Shown piece by piece: positions 1-7,430 of a stretch of 25,353 nucleotides of DNA. The stretch is from positions 1-25,353 of the forward strand of contig JAUIJG010000012.1 of the NCBI GenBank assembly GCA_030431355.1, given 5' to 3'. This stretch comes from a bacterium. GTDB lineage: Bacteria > Cyanobacteriota > Vampirovibrionia > Obscuribacterales > Obscuribacteraceae. A program made the position numbers and the translations under genes. Under the pieces are notes generated by a model. The model was not told the DNA's origin. It ran no database searches and saw only the letters and a list, made by a program, of their open reading frames with translations. The first letter of the stretch is position 1. Each line of letters begins with the position of its first letter.

Positions 1-246
1 GTCCACTCCGAGATCTTCAAAGTCCTCGGGCTCGTTTGATACCAGAAGGATCTCCCGGAACAATCCTGTTATGTTCCCGAGAATATGGGAGATCATCGTT
101 GTGCCTTCAAAGGGAAGAAAAGCTTTGGGACGCCCCATTCTCTTGGAGCGACCACCGCACAGAAGTAATGCCGTAACCGGCAGAGGCACCGCGTCCGGGT
201 CCTTGATCTCTTTTTCCAAATCTATGTCATCATGGGCGTCAATCAT
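1..246 (-). CDS. mobA: MobA-like molybdenum cofactor guanylyltransferase, N-terminal part (gene continues past the left edge)
   Basis: The 82 codons present encode the nucleotide-binding start of a MobA-type NTP transferase. Residues 27-41 read LLLCGGRSKRMGRPK, which fits the family signature LxxGGxSxRMGxxK that binds the GTP phosphates. The family transfers GMP to molybdopterin to make the bis-MGD cofactor in the cytoplasm. A roughly 20-residue acidic leader precedes the domain. I used ATG at 246, which has no close Shine-Dalgarno. An in-frame TTG at 258, about 10 bases after an AGGGAG that lies inside the end of the upstream hydratase gene, is a real alternative. The gene follows that hydratase by 19 bases and may be co-transcribed. 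Another small-molecule nucleotidyltransferase is possible, because only the first third is visible. Confidence 0.8.
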   Translation of the reverse strand, partial: MIDAHDDIDLEKEIKDPDAVPLPVTALLLCGGRSKRMGRPKAFLPFEGTTMISHILGNITGLFREILLVSNEPEDFEDLGVD

Positions 247-265
247 ATCTAGTACCAATGGAATA

Positions 266-1099
266 TCACTCTCCCTTGTAGTCAGGCTGGCGTTTCTCTG
301 CAAACGCAGCTAGCCCTTCAAGCCGATCTTTCGTGTTTAATAGCTGAATATAAGCGCGTGTCTCAAGGGCAAGTCCGCTCTCCAGGTCACGGTCATAACC
401 CTGATCGATAGCTTCTTTCGCCCTCATAAGAGAGAGCGGAGCAGCTGTGGCTATCTCTCGTGCCCACTCTCGCACGCAATCTTGCAAGTCTTTGAGATAG
501 CCCTCATCCATGCTCTCATTGACCTGGCGCTCCACCACCCGGTGAACAAGACCCAGAGTTTTGCCTTCTTCTGCAGAGATTGGGGCAGCGGTCAAAATCA
601 TCTCTTTTGCTTTTGACTTGCCGATCAATCGAGGAAGTCTTTGGGTTCCACCGGCACCAGGAATGATGCCCAACTTCACTTCAGTCAAACGCAGTTTAGC
701 GTCATTCATCATAACCCTGAGGTCACATGCAAGAGCAAGCTCAGTCCCTCCCCCGAAAGCAGATCCGTTGATAGCGGCAATAACCGGCTGGGGAAGCTTC
801 TCTATAGTAGACATTGTTTTCTGTATCAGGGCAATGTAGTCCAGAGTATCGCCTTCCGTCATGGTTTTGCGCTCGGCCAGATCCGCACCGGAGCAGAAGA
901 CTTTTGCACCGGAGCCGATGATCGACACCACACGAACGGAACGATCTTTGGCCAACTCTTCACAGGCAAGAATAAGCTGATTCAGGACTTCCCGGCTCAA
1001 GCAATTGTGCACCCTCGGTCTGTTCAACTTAATCCAGGCAAGTGCGCCTTCTCTTTCGACAAGAACAACCTTCTCTTCCGTAGCCACTGCTTTACTCAT
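266..1099 (-). CDS. Enoyl-CoA hydratase/isomerase family protein, probably methylglutaconyl-CoA hydratase
   Basis: A 277-residue crotonase-fold enzyme of normal length. The oxyanion-hole segments are visible as FCSGADLAERKTM (about 68-80) and NGSAFGGGTELALACD (111-126). Both catalytic acids of classical hydratases are present, Glu120 in GGGTE and Glu140 in LTEVKLGIIPGAGGTQR, with the usual spacing of 20. The 'ADLxERxxM' stretch resembles the AUH/LiuC branch, which hydrates 3-methylglutaconyl-CoA in leucine degradation. That fits the HMG-CoA lyase gene 60 bases upstream, which would use its product. The ATG at 1099 has AGAGG about 9 bases ahead of it. Family membership is seen in the sequence. 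The exact substrate is inferred from motif and neighbours, and a short-chain fatty acid hydratase remains possible. Confidence 0.9.
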   Translation of the reverse strand: MSKAVATEEKVVLVEREGALAWIKLNRPRVHNCLSREVLNQLILACEELAKDRSVRVVSIIGSGAKVFCSGADLAERKTMTEGDTLDYIALIQKTMSTIEKLPQPVIAAINGSAFGGGTELALACDLRVMMNDAKLRLTEVKLGIIPGAGGTQRLPRLIGKSKAKEMILTAAPISAEEGKTLGLVHRVVERQVNESMDEGYLKDLQDCVREWAREIATAAPLSLMRAKEAIDQGYDRDLESGLALETRAYIQLLNTKDRLEGLAAFAEKRQPDYKGE

Positions 1100-1159
1100 T
1101 CTCCTTATCCTCTATGTCCCTGGTGAACCAAAATTGATTATAGATTCGCTCTTGAGAAA

Positions 1160-2134
1160 CTACTTGGCGGATGCCACCGAACTCTCCTTACACGAGTCAC
1201 TGTCCGCTCCCATGGTGGGGCAACCCTTTTTTCTTCTAGCCAGACAAGCGCTCAGATAGCGTCCCGGCAAGGACTTACCGAGCAGATCCTGGGCCATACT
1301 GCCCGCGTCGACGAGGCGGTCAAGATCGATGCCGGTATCACAACCGATACCATGCAGCAGATAAACCAGGTCCTCGGTGGCGAGATTGCCGGCCGCGCCC
1401 GGCGCGTAAGGACAGCCACCCATTCCACCGACACTGCTGTCATAAATGTTGATGCCTGCCTCCAATCCTGCCACAACATTAGCCAGAGCAGTTCCTCTTG
1501 TGTCATGGAAATGGAGAGCCAACTTATCAAGATCACAGTGCTGGGCTACTTTATTGATCAATTCAACAACTTGGTTGGGAGTGGCAGCACCGATAGTGTC
1601 ACCAAGAGATATCTCGTTTACTCCCATGGAGAGAAGTCTCTCAGTTATTCTTGTCACCTGGTCCGGTGAGACAGCCCCTTCGTAAGGACACTCAAACACC
1701 ACCGATACATAGCATCGAACCGGAAACTGATCAGCTTTAGCCAGCTTGCAGACTTCAGAAAGTGCCAAGAAAGCTTCGTCTATGCTCTTGTTGATATTTT
1801 TCTTGCTGTGACTTTCACTGGCCGACATGAACATAGATACCTGGTCAAGACCGGACTGCTTAAATCTCTCGTAGCCCTTAAGATTGGGCACCAGGGCGGA
1901 TGTGTTCACCCCTTCCAGCTTCAATGCCTGGGAAACTTCCAGGGCATCTGCCAACTGCGGGATCCACTTGGGCGAGACAAAAGAACTCACCTCAATGTTT
2001 TTCAAACCGGCTTCCGCCAGGCTATTAATTAGCTTGACTTTGTCGGCTGTGGGAATATTCTTCTCTTCATTCTGAAGACCGTCCCTGGGACCGACTTCCA
2101 CAACCTTAACCTTTCCGGGAAGATTCTCAAACAA
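1160..2134 (-). CDS. mvaB: Hydroxymethylglutaryl-CoA lyase
   Basis: A 324-residue TIM-barrel lyase that cleaves HMG-CoA to acetoacetate and acetyl-CoA, the last step of leucine breakdown. The hallmarks are all present: VEVGPRDGLQNE (12-23) with Arg17-Asp18; metal-binding LHFHDTRG (207-214) with His208 and His210; and the signature GGMGGCPYAPGAAGN (236-250) with catalytic Cys241 and Asn250. Length is typical of the bacterial enzymes. The start is TTG at 2134, preceded by AGG about 9 bases upstream. The gene sits between a biotin-carrier protein (66 bases upstream) and the enoyl-CoA hydratase (60 bases downstream), consistent with one catabolic transcript. Confidence 0.96.
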   Translation of the reverse strand: MFENLPGKVKVVEVGPRDGLQNEEKNIPTADKVKLINSLAEAGLKNIEVSSFVSPKWIPQLADALEVSQALKLEGVNTSALVPNLKGYERFKQSGLDQVSMFMSASESHSKKNINKSIDEAFLALSEVCKLAKADQFPVRCYVSVVFECPYEGAVSPDQVTRITERLLSMGVNEISLGDTIGAATPNQVVELINKVAQHCDLDKLALHFHDTRGTALANVVAGLEAGINIYDSSVGGMGGCPYAPGAAGNLATEDLVYLLHGIGCDTGIDLDRLVDAGSMAQDLLGKSLPGRYLSACLARRKKGCPTMGADSDSCKESSVASAK

Positions 2135-2200
2135 TTTCTTTTACCTGAGGAGCCAAATAAAACAAAAACCCAAACAAACCGAAGATCAACAAGCCCGGCT

Positions 2201-2443
2201 CTAGTCAAGAACCAGAAGCAAATCGCCCTCGTTGACAAAGTCGCCGGTATTTACCTTCACTTCTTTAACCTTGCCGGCTTTGTCCGAAGCTACCGGAAGC
2301 TGCATTTTCATGGACTCTAAAATTGCCACCTCCATACCATCGGTGACATCATCTCCGGGCTTCACCAGAATTTCGAGAACAACCCCAGCCATCATTGATG
2401 CAATTTCTTTCATGCTTACTGCCCACTTCTTGAACGGAATCAA
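2201..2443 (-). CDS. Stand-alone biotin/lipoyl-attachment (biotin carboxyl carrier) protein
   Basis: An 80-residue protein that is almost entirely one biotinyl domain. The biotin-accepting Lys lies in ESMKM (44-48), flanked by the duplicated half-motifs 'GVVLEILVKPGDDV' and 'GKVKEVKVNTGDFVNEGD' that form the flattened beta barrel. It resembles the small BLAP protein YngHB of Bacillus subtilis, which lies beside yngG (HMG-CoA lyase) and yngF (hydratase). The gene order here is the same. It probably carries carboxybiotin for an acyl-CoA carboxylase such as methylcrotonyl-CoA carboxylase, whose biotin carboxylase and carboxyltransferase genes are not in this window. The start used is TTG at 2443, with AGAGG 10 bases upstream. 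ATG at 2413 would give a 70-residue protein closer to the usual domain length. Confidence 0.88.
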   Translation of the reverse strand: MIPFKKWAVSMKEIASMMAGVVLEILVKPGDDVTDGMEVAILESMKMQLPVASDKAGKVKEVKVNTGDFVNEGDLLLVLD

Positions 2444-2452
2444 ACGCTAATA

Positions 2453-2473
2453 GCCTCTGATGGTAACAGAGGC
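2453..2473 (-). promoter_or_regulatory. Hairpin covering the ribosome binding site of the biotin-carrier gene
   Basis: A perfect 7-bp inverted repeat, GCCTCTG / CAGAGGC, with a 7-base loop lies 10 bases upstream of the TTG start at 2443. On the minus strand the second arm contains the AGAGG Shine-Dalgarno, so the folded RNA would hide it. There is no T-run after it on the minus strand, so it is not a typical terminator for the 421-residue gene upstream. A regulatory role is inferred. Confidence 0.4.
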
Positions 2474-2530
2474 AGGCATTTTATAAATGACCGTTCTTTT
2501 ATTAGGGCTGCATCTTTAGAGGTGATTAAA

Positions 2531-3796
2531 CTAACTGAATAGTCCCCTGAGAGCGTCATTGATCTTCTTGACGTTCTCATCATCCTTCTGGGAAGTCTCT
2601 TCCTCTTCGCCTTCAGGTTTTAGAGCATCACTGATGTCGAACCCGCCATTTTCTACTTGTTGAGGTGGTTGAGGCGGCTGTGGTGCCTGGGCCGGCATGG
2701 CAGCTTGATTCTGTTGAAAAACCTGCTGCTGGGCGGAAAGCTGTGGAGGTGCCGGCTGTGGTGGCTGCATTCCCGGCTGCGGCGGCGGAACCGGTGGCTG
2801 AGGTTGTCCTGGCGGAAACTGACTGCTTGTTTCGCTGGTCTCCCATCCCATTCCAGGAGGAGCGCTCCAGGGAGAGTCCTGTTCCATGTCTCCCCCCATT
2901 TCATGACCCTGACTGAAGGGGAAAAGAGACTCAGGCTGCTCCGCTTCGCCCTGCTGCTGTTGTTGCTGCTGCTGCTGTGGTTGCTGAAACTCTTCAGCAG
3001 CAAAATCAGGCATATCAGGTACGGTTGCTATGCCAGGAGGGGTTTGCATCGCATCAAATCCCGTGGGCGGATTGGGAATACCCGGCAAAATCGGCGGCGC
3101 TTCCGGATTATCCAGAGCAACCGGTAAGACATCGTGACCCCTCATCTGATTCTCTACCGGCTGCTGAGCAGGCTCCTGGGAGAACTGTACCTGGGAAACA
3201 TCCACCGGAGGAGCCTGTTCGTGGGCATTGGCTGGTGATACCGGAACAGACGGCAGCTCCGTCTGGGGCACGGCACCTTCCACAGGCCTGTCCGGAAACT
3301 GCTGACCTTCAGGTACACGAATAGTAGGAGGTTGCTGGTCTTCTATATGCTGAGAATGCTCGGTATTCTCCATCTCTTGAGCAGCACCGGAATGTTCAAC
3401 TTCCGCCGCTACGGCCGGAACCTTGTCGAGAGTATCCGATGTCTCAACTGCCGGTGAAGCATCACCAACAGTTTCATCCGACTCCGAGACAACGGTATCG
3501 TTATCAGTACCACTGCCAGCCTCAAGCTCGGCGTTCTTTTCGTTCTCTTCGTTCTCTTTTATGCGCTCAGACGCTTCTTCCAGAACATCGGTCCAGTTAC
3601 CTTCGGCGTAACGATTGCGCATCAGATAAACTTTCTCTTTGTCCTTGGCTACGCTCTCCAGGCGCTCTTTAGAAGAGACTATGCGATCTTCCAACTCGGC
3701 TATCTGATCTTCGATCTCGCTAATTTCGGCCTTGGCCAAAGCTTCCTTTTCGGCAAAGTCATCAAGAAGCTCTTTGATTTTGTCGGTGGAACTCAT
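2531..3796 (-). CDS. Hypothetical protein with N-terminal coiled coil and Pro/Gln-rich disordered body
   Basis: A 421-residue protein I cannot place in a family. Residues about 1-95 are highly charged heptad-like sequence (runs such as EISEIEDQIAELEDRI) and should form a coiled coil. From about 95 to 390 the chain is low in complexity, first Glu/Asp/Ser/Thr-rich, then dominated by Pro and Gln with motifs such as QPQPPVPPPQP and a nine-Gln tract. A short amphipathic C-terminus, VKKINDALRGLFS, follows an acidic stretch. There is no signal peptide or membrane segment, so it is probably cytoplasmic and may act as a scaffold. An AAGGAG lies 14 bases before the ATG, a long spacing. It lies 93 bases downstream of another unknown gene and 87 bases upstream of the biotin-carrier gene. 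Confidence 0.75.
   Translation of the reverse strand: MSSTDKIKELLDDFAEKEALAKAEISEIEDQIAELEDRIVSSKERLESVAKDKEKVYLMRNRYAEGNWTDVLEEASERIKENEENEKNAELEAGSGTDNDTVVSESDETVGDASPAVETSDTLDKVPAVAAEVEHSGAAQEMENTEHSQHIEDQQPPTIRVPEGQQFPDRPVEGAVPQTELPSVPVSPANAHEQAPPVDVSQVQFSQEPAQQPVENQMRGHDVLPVALDNPEAPPILPGIPNPPTGFDAMQTPPGIATVPDMPDFAAEEFQQPQQQQQQQQQGEAEQPESLFPFSQGHEMGGDMEQDSPWSAPPGMGWETSETSSQFPPGQPQPPVPPPQPGMQPPQPAPPQLSAQQQVFQQNQAAMPAQAPQPPQPPQQVENGGFDISDALKPEGEEEETSQKDDENVKKINDALRGLFS
2951..2977 (-). repeat. CAG/CAA triplet tract encoding nine glutamines
   Basis: Nine consecutive Gln codons (CAG with two CAA interruptions on the minus strand), preceded by a Pro codon and two more Gln codons. Such tracts can change length by slippage without shifting the frame. 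It lies in the disordered region of the 421-residue protein. Confidence 0.8.
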
Positions 3797-3889
3797 TTAT
3801 AACTGATTTGCTCCTTTCAGTCCGCTAACTGTTCACCATTTTTAAATTCAGACCGGTGCCCACTGGGACAGGTTTATACTGAGAGTAGA

Positions 3890-4672
3890 CTAACCTTCTT
3901 CCATGCTGAGACACTTCTTGGTCTCATCTACCAGACGAGTAAAGAGCCACATACAGAGCTGATCCAGGGTATCCACCGGAGGCTCGCTGTCTTTCATTCG
4001 CCACATCATACCAGCCTCGGTTATTTTAACCTGCATAACACAGAGAGCCGGATATTGATCTTCCGCCTGGGACAGCCCCATCACCACATTGGCAGGAATC
4101 AGGTAAGCTTCCACCGTGTCTTCATAACCTCTGACAACAAGGGCAAAGTGCCGGGTTGTAAAACGGCATCGGAAGTAGGTGGCGGTCTCCTCCGCTTCCC
4201 GGAGTCTGTTGTAGCGGGTCACCTCGGTGACATCACCGGATATGGTACCAGAAACATGCAAATCGGTACCACCGGCTACCCGGTTGAAGTCATAGGTATA
4301 TCGTTGCAATAAACCGTAGATTTTATCAATCAGCACGGCAATACCGGTTTTGTAGACTGACTCTTTGTATATCTCCTGAAGCTTAACACCCCTCTGATCG
4401 GCCAGAGCCTGCATAGTGTTTTGCTTCAACTGGGACATCCAGTCTCCGTCTTCATTGGCTTCTTGTTGTTCCGCTTCGTGATAAACCAGGACCTGCTCGG
4501 ACTGAGCCACCTGCCATCCCTGAATCTGCCCGGACTCCGGCATTACATCACCGTGCCCGTACATCGACCGATCCGCGTTCTTAGGGAGCCCCTGGGCCGG
4601 AGCGGACATACGATCTATAAATTTGCGATTCCGTCTTTTATCGTCGGCGGAAGAATCACCTTTGGGTCGCAT
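3890..4672 (-). CDS. Hypothetical protein, soluble, no recognised family
   Basis: A protein of 260 residues from the chosen start. I do not recognise it. The first ~60 residues are polar and probably flexible (Lys/Arg/Asp/Ser-rich). The remainder looks like a compact alpha/beta domain, with segments such as YFRCRFTTRHFALVVRG and EAYLIPANVVMGLS suggesting beta strands and LDQLCMWLFTRLVDETKKC a C-terminal helix. There is no signal peptide, membrane span or cysteine metal motif. I chose ATG at 4672 because AGGAGA precedes it by about 10 bases. The frame is open upstream to ATG 4738 (282 residues), which lacks a ribosome binding site. It follows the nucleotidyltransferase gene after a possible terminator and precedes the coiled-coil gene by 93 bases. 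Confidence 0.75.
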   Translation of the reverse strand: MRPKGDSSADDKRRNRKFIDRMSAPAQGLPKNADRSMYGHGDVMPESGQIQGWQVAQSEQVLVYHEAEQQEANEDGDWMSQLKQNTMQALADQRGVKLQEIYKESVYKTGIAVLIDKIYGLLQRYTYDFNRVAGGTDLHVSGTISGDVTEVTRYNRLREAEETATYFRCRFTTRHFALVVRGYEDTVEAYLIPANVVMGLSQAEDQYPALCVMQVKITEAGMMWRMKDSEPPVDTLDQLCMWLFTRLVDETKKCLSMEEG

Positions 4673-4763
4673 TCCTAACGCTTCTCCTGTTAATGAACAG
4701 AGCCAAAACTCTCCTGTTCTCTTAATCAACATACCCATTAAAAGTAAGAGTTTTTCATAAAAG

Positions 4764-4801
4764 AAGCCTCGATTAAACGTTCTATATTAAAAATGAGGCT
4801 T
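4764..4801 (-). terminator. Possible transcription terminator after the nucleotidyltransferase gene
   Basis: A 7-bp perfect stem (AAGCCTC / GAGGCTT) with a 24-base AT-rich loop, followed on the minus strand by CTTTTATG. It lies 47 bases beyond the stop of the 856-residue gene. The long loop and short T-run make it weak. The surrounding 4673-4847 is AT-rich, apart from the optional N-terminal extension of the next gene. Confidence 0.35.
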
Positions 4802-4847
4802 TCAAATTAATATAAGCCGCACAATCGAAACTGATTCCACTCAAACT

Positions 4848-7418
4848 CTATTTCTGGAAATACTTGACCAGCTGTGAATATTCGCTCAGATCAGCCGAGG
4901 TTTTCTGTAGATCGGCGCCGTCGGCATAGAGGTGAACCACAGGGTCCACGGCATCGGGCAGAACAAGTATCCAATGGTCAGGCCGAGTCGAAATCTTCAC
5001 ACCGTCCAATAATTCAACATCTTTGTTCTGATGTTTTTCTACCAATAGACGCATGACCTGACCTTTCCGCTCCCATGGACAATGGACCGAATCCACCTGG
5101 TAGACCAGAGGCGGCAAGTCCCTGACCACTTCAGAGAGACTGCGTCCCTGGTAGGTTAGGTGCTCAAGAACCTGACCCACAGCAAACATTCCATCATAGC
5201 CATTCTGAAACTCGGGGAAGATGAAACAGCCGGTGCTGGAACCCGCTAGAGCCACATTCTCCTCTTTGGCACAGGCCGTACCAATCTCGGTCTCAGAGGC
5301 TTTGCAGCGAACAACCTCGCAACCATGCTTCTCAGCTATCCGCTCTATGATAGAGCTGGCATTAACCGGCACAACAATCTTCTTCCCTGGCTTATCCCTG
5401 AGGATAATCTCGGCCACCAGGGCAAGCAAAAGTTCGCCCCGGATAATCTGCCCGGTCTCGTCCACCAGGGTCATCTGCTCACCGTTTCTACCAATCTGCG
5501 CACCCACATCGGCATTAAGAGCCTTGACCACATCGGCAAGCTGCCGACGCATGACCGTTCTCTCCTCAGCCTTGGTGGGATTAGCCCTGATCGAAGAGTT
5601 GAGGACCACAGTCTCTATGCCAAGCTGCCCGAGCATATCCGGCAAAATCACATCGGTCTCAGCCATCGCGTAATCTATGACGACTTTTGGAGCCCTGGTG
5701 GCAATCTCGCCGGAACGCATCATCCGGGTAAAGTTGGACCCGGGCATGACACAGAACGGCACCTTATCTTCCTCGAAGACCTGTCCTTTGATTCGCTCCA
5801 CGAAAGCTTGCTTGTAATACTCTCTCACCCGACTGGGATAAGAGATATGACCCACATCGCTGGGATTGGAGCGAGGAAAATCCTCTTTAAAGAAAGTGGT
5901 CTCTATCTTGCGTTCAAAACGCTTGGTGACGGTAATTCCCTTGCTGTCGAAGAACTCGATCATCACTTTCTCAGGCTCTCGCTGGGAGACCCTCACATGG
6001 ATAAGTCCCGCTGCCCGCTGAGATTTGACATAGTGCCTCGATATAGGAAGCGAGATAGCTTCCAGGTTCTGCACTTCAATACCCACCGAAACCAGTCCGG
6101 CACTGATAGCCCGGCTAATCATCTGGGACACAGGCCAGTAGTCCCTGGAGAGCAAGACCGGACCGCTTCTCACCACAGAGCCATATGCAGCAGCAAGGTT
6201 CACCGCAAACTCCGGAGTGATCTCCACGTTGGCGAGACCACGCACTCCATGGGCGCCGAAGAGGGTCCGAGGAGCCCTGGTGCCCCAGACCAGGGAGGTC
6301 AACAGCCGGGAACCTGACTCGATAACCTTATCGGGCCATACTCTCACATCGGGGGATATTACAGCGTCCTGACCGACACTGGTGTTGGCTCCGATGATAC
6401 CGCCTTCTAGAATCTCAGCGCCATCGTGAACGGTGGCGTTATTGCAAACAACGCAAGCCCGGAGCTTGGAACTATTGCCCACGTAGACATTCGACCAGAT
6501 AACTGGCTGTTTGGCAGATACTTTCTCTTGAACAACAACATCATCACCTATGGTGGAGAATGGTCCAATCTCTGCCCCCGCGCCGATACGGCACTTGCTT
6601 CCGATGATGACCGGTCCTTCCACCTTGGCTTTTGGATCTATTATTGTTCCATCACCGATAAAGACTCCTTTTTGAGACTCTTGGATGTAGTCGATATCAA
6701 CGTTTACTTTGCCCTCAAGCAAATCTTTGTGAGCCTGGCGATACATTTGCAAATTACCGATATCACACCAGTAGTCGTCTTCCAGGGTGTATCCGTACAT
6801 AGGTTCATTACGGAGCAGCAAAAGCGGGAAAAGGTCATTGGAGAAATCCTGCTCCTGGCCCATAACCACATAGTTGAGCACCTCAGGCTCAAGAATGTAG
6901 GTGCCTGTGTTGGCCGTATCGGAAAATACTTCGGAAGCTCCCGGCTTCTCTAAGAATCGCTGGATTCGACCTTCACCGTCGGTTATGACAAGACCGTACT
7001 CGAAGGGGCTCTCCACCCGTTTTAAGATCAGAGTAGCCTTGGAGCCCTTCTCTTTATGAAACTTGAGAGCCTTAGTCAAATCCATATCGGTAAGAGAATC
7101 ACCGGAGATAACCAGAAAAGTGGAATCCAGCTTATCCTGACAGGCCTTGACACAACCAGCCGTGCCCAGAGGTTTTCCTTCTTCCGTCGAATAGTCGATT
7201 TTTACTCCGAGATCACTGCCATCCTGGAAATAGTCTTTGATGGAATCAGGCAGATAGAAAAGGGTAAAGATAATATCGTCAAAGCCGTGCTTCTTGAGGA
7301 GCTTGACCGTATGATAAGCCATGGGCTTGTTAGCCACCGGGACCATGGGCTTCGGCAAATTACAGGTGAGAGGTCTCAACCTTGTTCCGGATCCCCCAGC
7401 CATAATTACCGCTTTCAT
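4848..7418 (-). CDS. Sugar-1-phosphate nucleotidyltransferase fused to a degenerate phosphomannomutase-like domain
   Basis: An 856-residue three-part protein. Residues 1-235 form a nucleotidyltransferase with AGGSGTRLRPLT (7-18), KPM (23-25), SGDSLTD (105-111) and EKP (157-159), as in mannose-1-phosphate guanylyltransferases and relatives. Residues about 245-370 are left-handed beta-helix hexapeptide repeats. Residues about 375-856 have the phosphoglucomutase/phosphomannomutase fold, but the active-site loops are altered: the phosphoserine loop TASHNP is RVSQREP-like (476-482), the metal loop DGDxDR is IGRNGEQ (642-648), the sugar loop is GSSTGC (726-731), and the phosphate loop RPSGTEP is LPDAVDP (820-826). 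The N-terminal domain should make an NDP-sugar, and the C-terminal domain is probably non-catalytic. Similar fusions occur in cyanobacteria. AGGAG lies about 7 bases before the ATG, and the gene starts 12 bases after the GT4 gene, so they form an operon. The sugar cannot be told from sequence. Confidence 0.9.
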   Translation of the reverse strand: MKAVIMAGGSGTRLRPLTCNLPKPMVPVANKPMAYHTVKLLKKHGFDDIIFTLFYLPDSIKDYFQDGSDLGVKIDYSTEEGKPLGTAGCVKACQDKLDSTFLVISGDSLTDMDLTKALKFHKEKGSKATLILKRVESPFEYGLVITDGEGRIQRFLEKPGASEVFSDTANTGTYILEPEVLNYVVMGQEQDFSNDLFPLLLLRNEPMYGYTLEDDYWCDIGNLQMYRQAHKDLLEGKVNVDIDYIQESQKGVFIGDGTIIDPKAKVEGPVIIGSKCRIGAGAEIGPFSTIGDDVVVQEKVSAKQPVIWSNVYVGNSSKLRACVVCNNATVHDGAEILEGGIIGANTSVGQDAVISPDVRVWPDKVIESGSRLLTSLVWGTRAPRTLFGAHGVRGLANVEITPEFAVNLAAAYGSVVRSGPVLLSRDYWPVSQMISRAISAGLVSVGIEVQNLEAISLPISRHYVKSQRAAGLIHVRVSQREPEKVMIEFFDSKGITVTKRFERKIETTFFKEDFPRSNPSDVGHISYPSRVREYYKQAFVERIKGQVFEEDKVPFCVMPGSNFTRMMRSGEIATRAPKVVIDYAMAETDVILPDMLGQLGIETVVLNSSIRANPTKAEERTVMRRQLADVVKALNADVGAQIGRNGEQMTLVDETGQIIRGELLLALVAEIILRDKPGKKIVVPVNASSIIERIAEKHGCEVVRCKASETEIGTACAKEENVALAGSSTGCFIFPEFQNGYDGMFAVGQVLEHLTYQGRSLSEVVRDLPPLVYQVDSVHCPWERKGQVMRLLVEKHQNKDVELLDGVKISTRPDHWILVLPDAVDPVVHLYADGADLQKTSADLSEYSQLVKYFQK

Positions 7419-7430
7419 TTCTATCTCCTC

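Noticed and set aside
2951..2977. Triplet repeat as a possible CRISPR or tandem-repeat array
   Set aside because: It is a simple in-frame Gln codon tract with no spacers; it belongs to the coding sequence.
5325..6317. 330-codon open frame on the plus strand
   Set aside because: It lies wholly opposite the nucleotidyltransferase/phosphomannomutase gene, shows no family motif and has no ribosome binding site; it is the antisense shadow of that gene.
4848..6320. Functional bifunctional mannose-1-phosphate guanylyltransferase/phosphomannomutase
   Set aside because: The mutase half lacks the metal-binding DGDxDR loop and the other active-site loops, so a second enzymatic activity is not supported.
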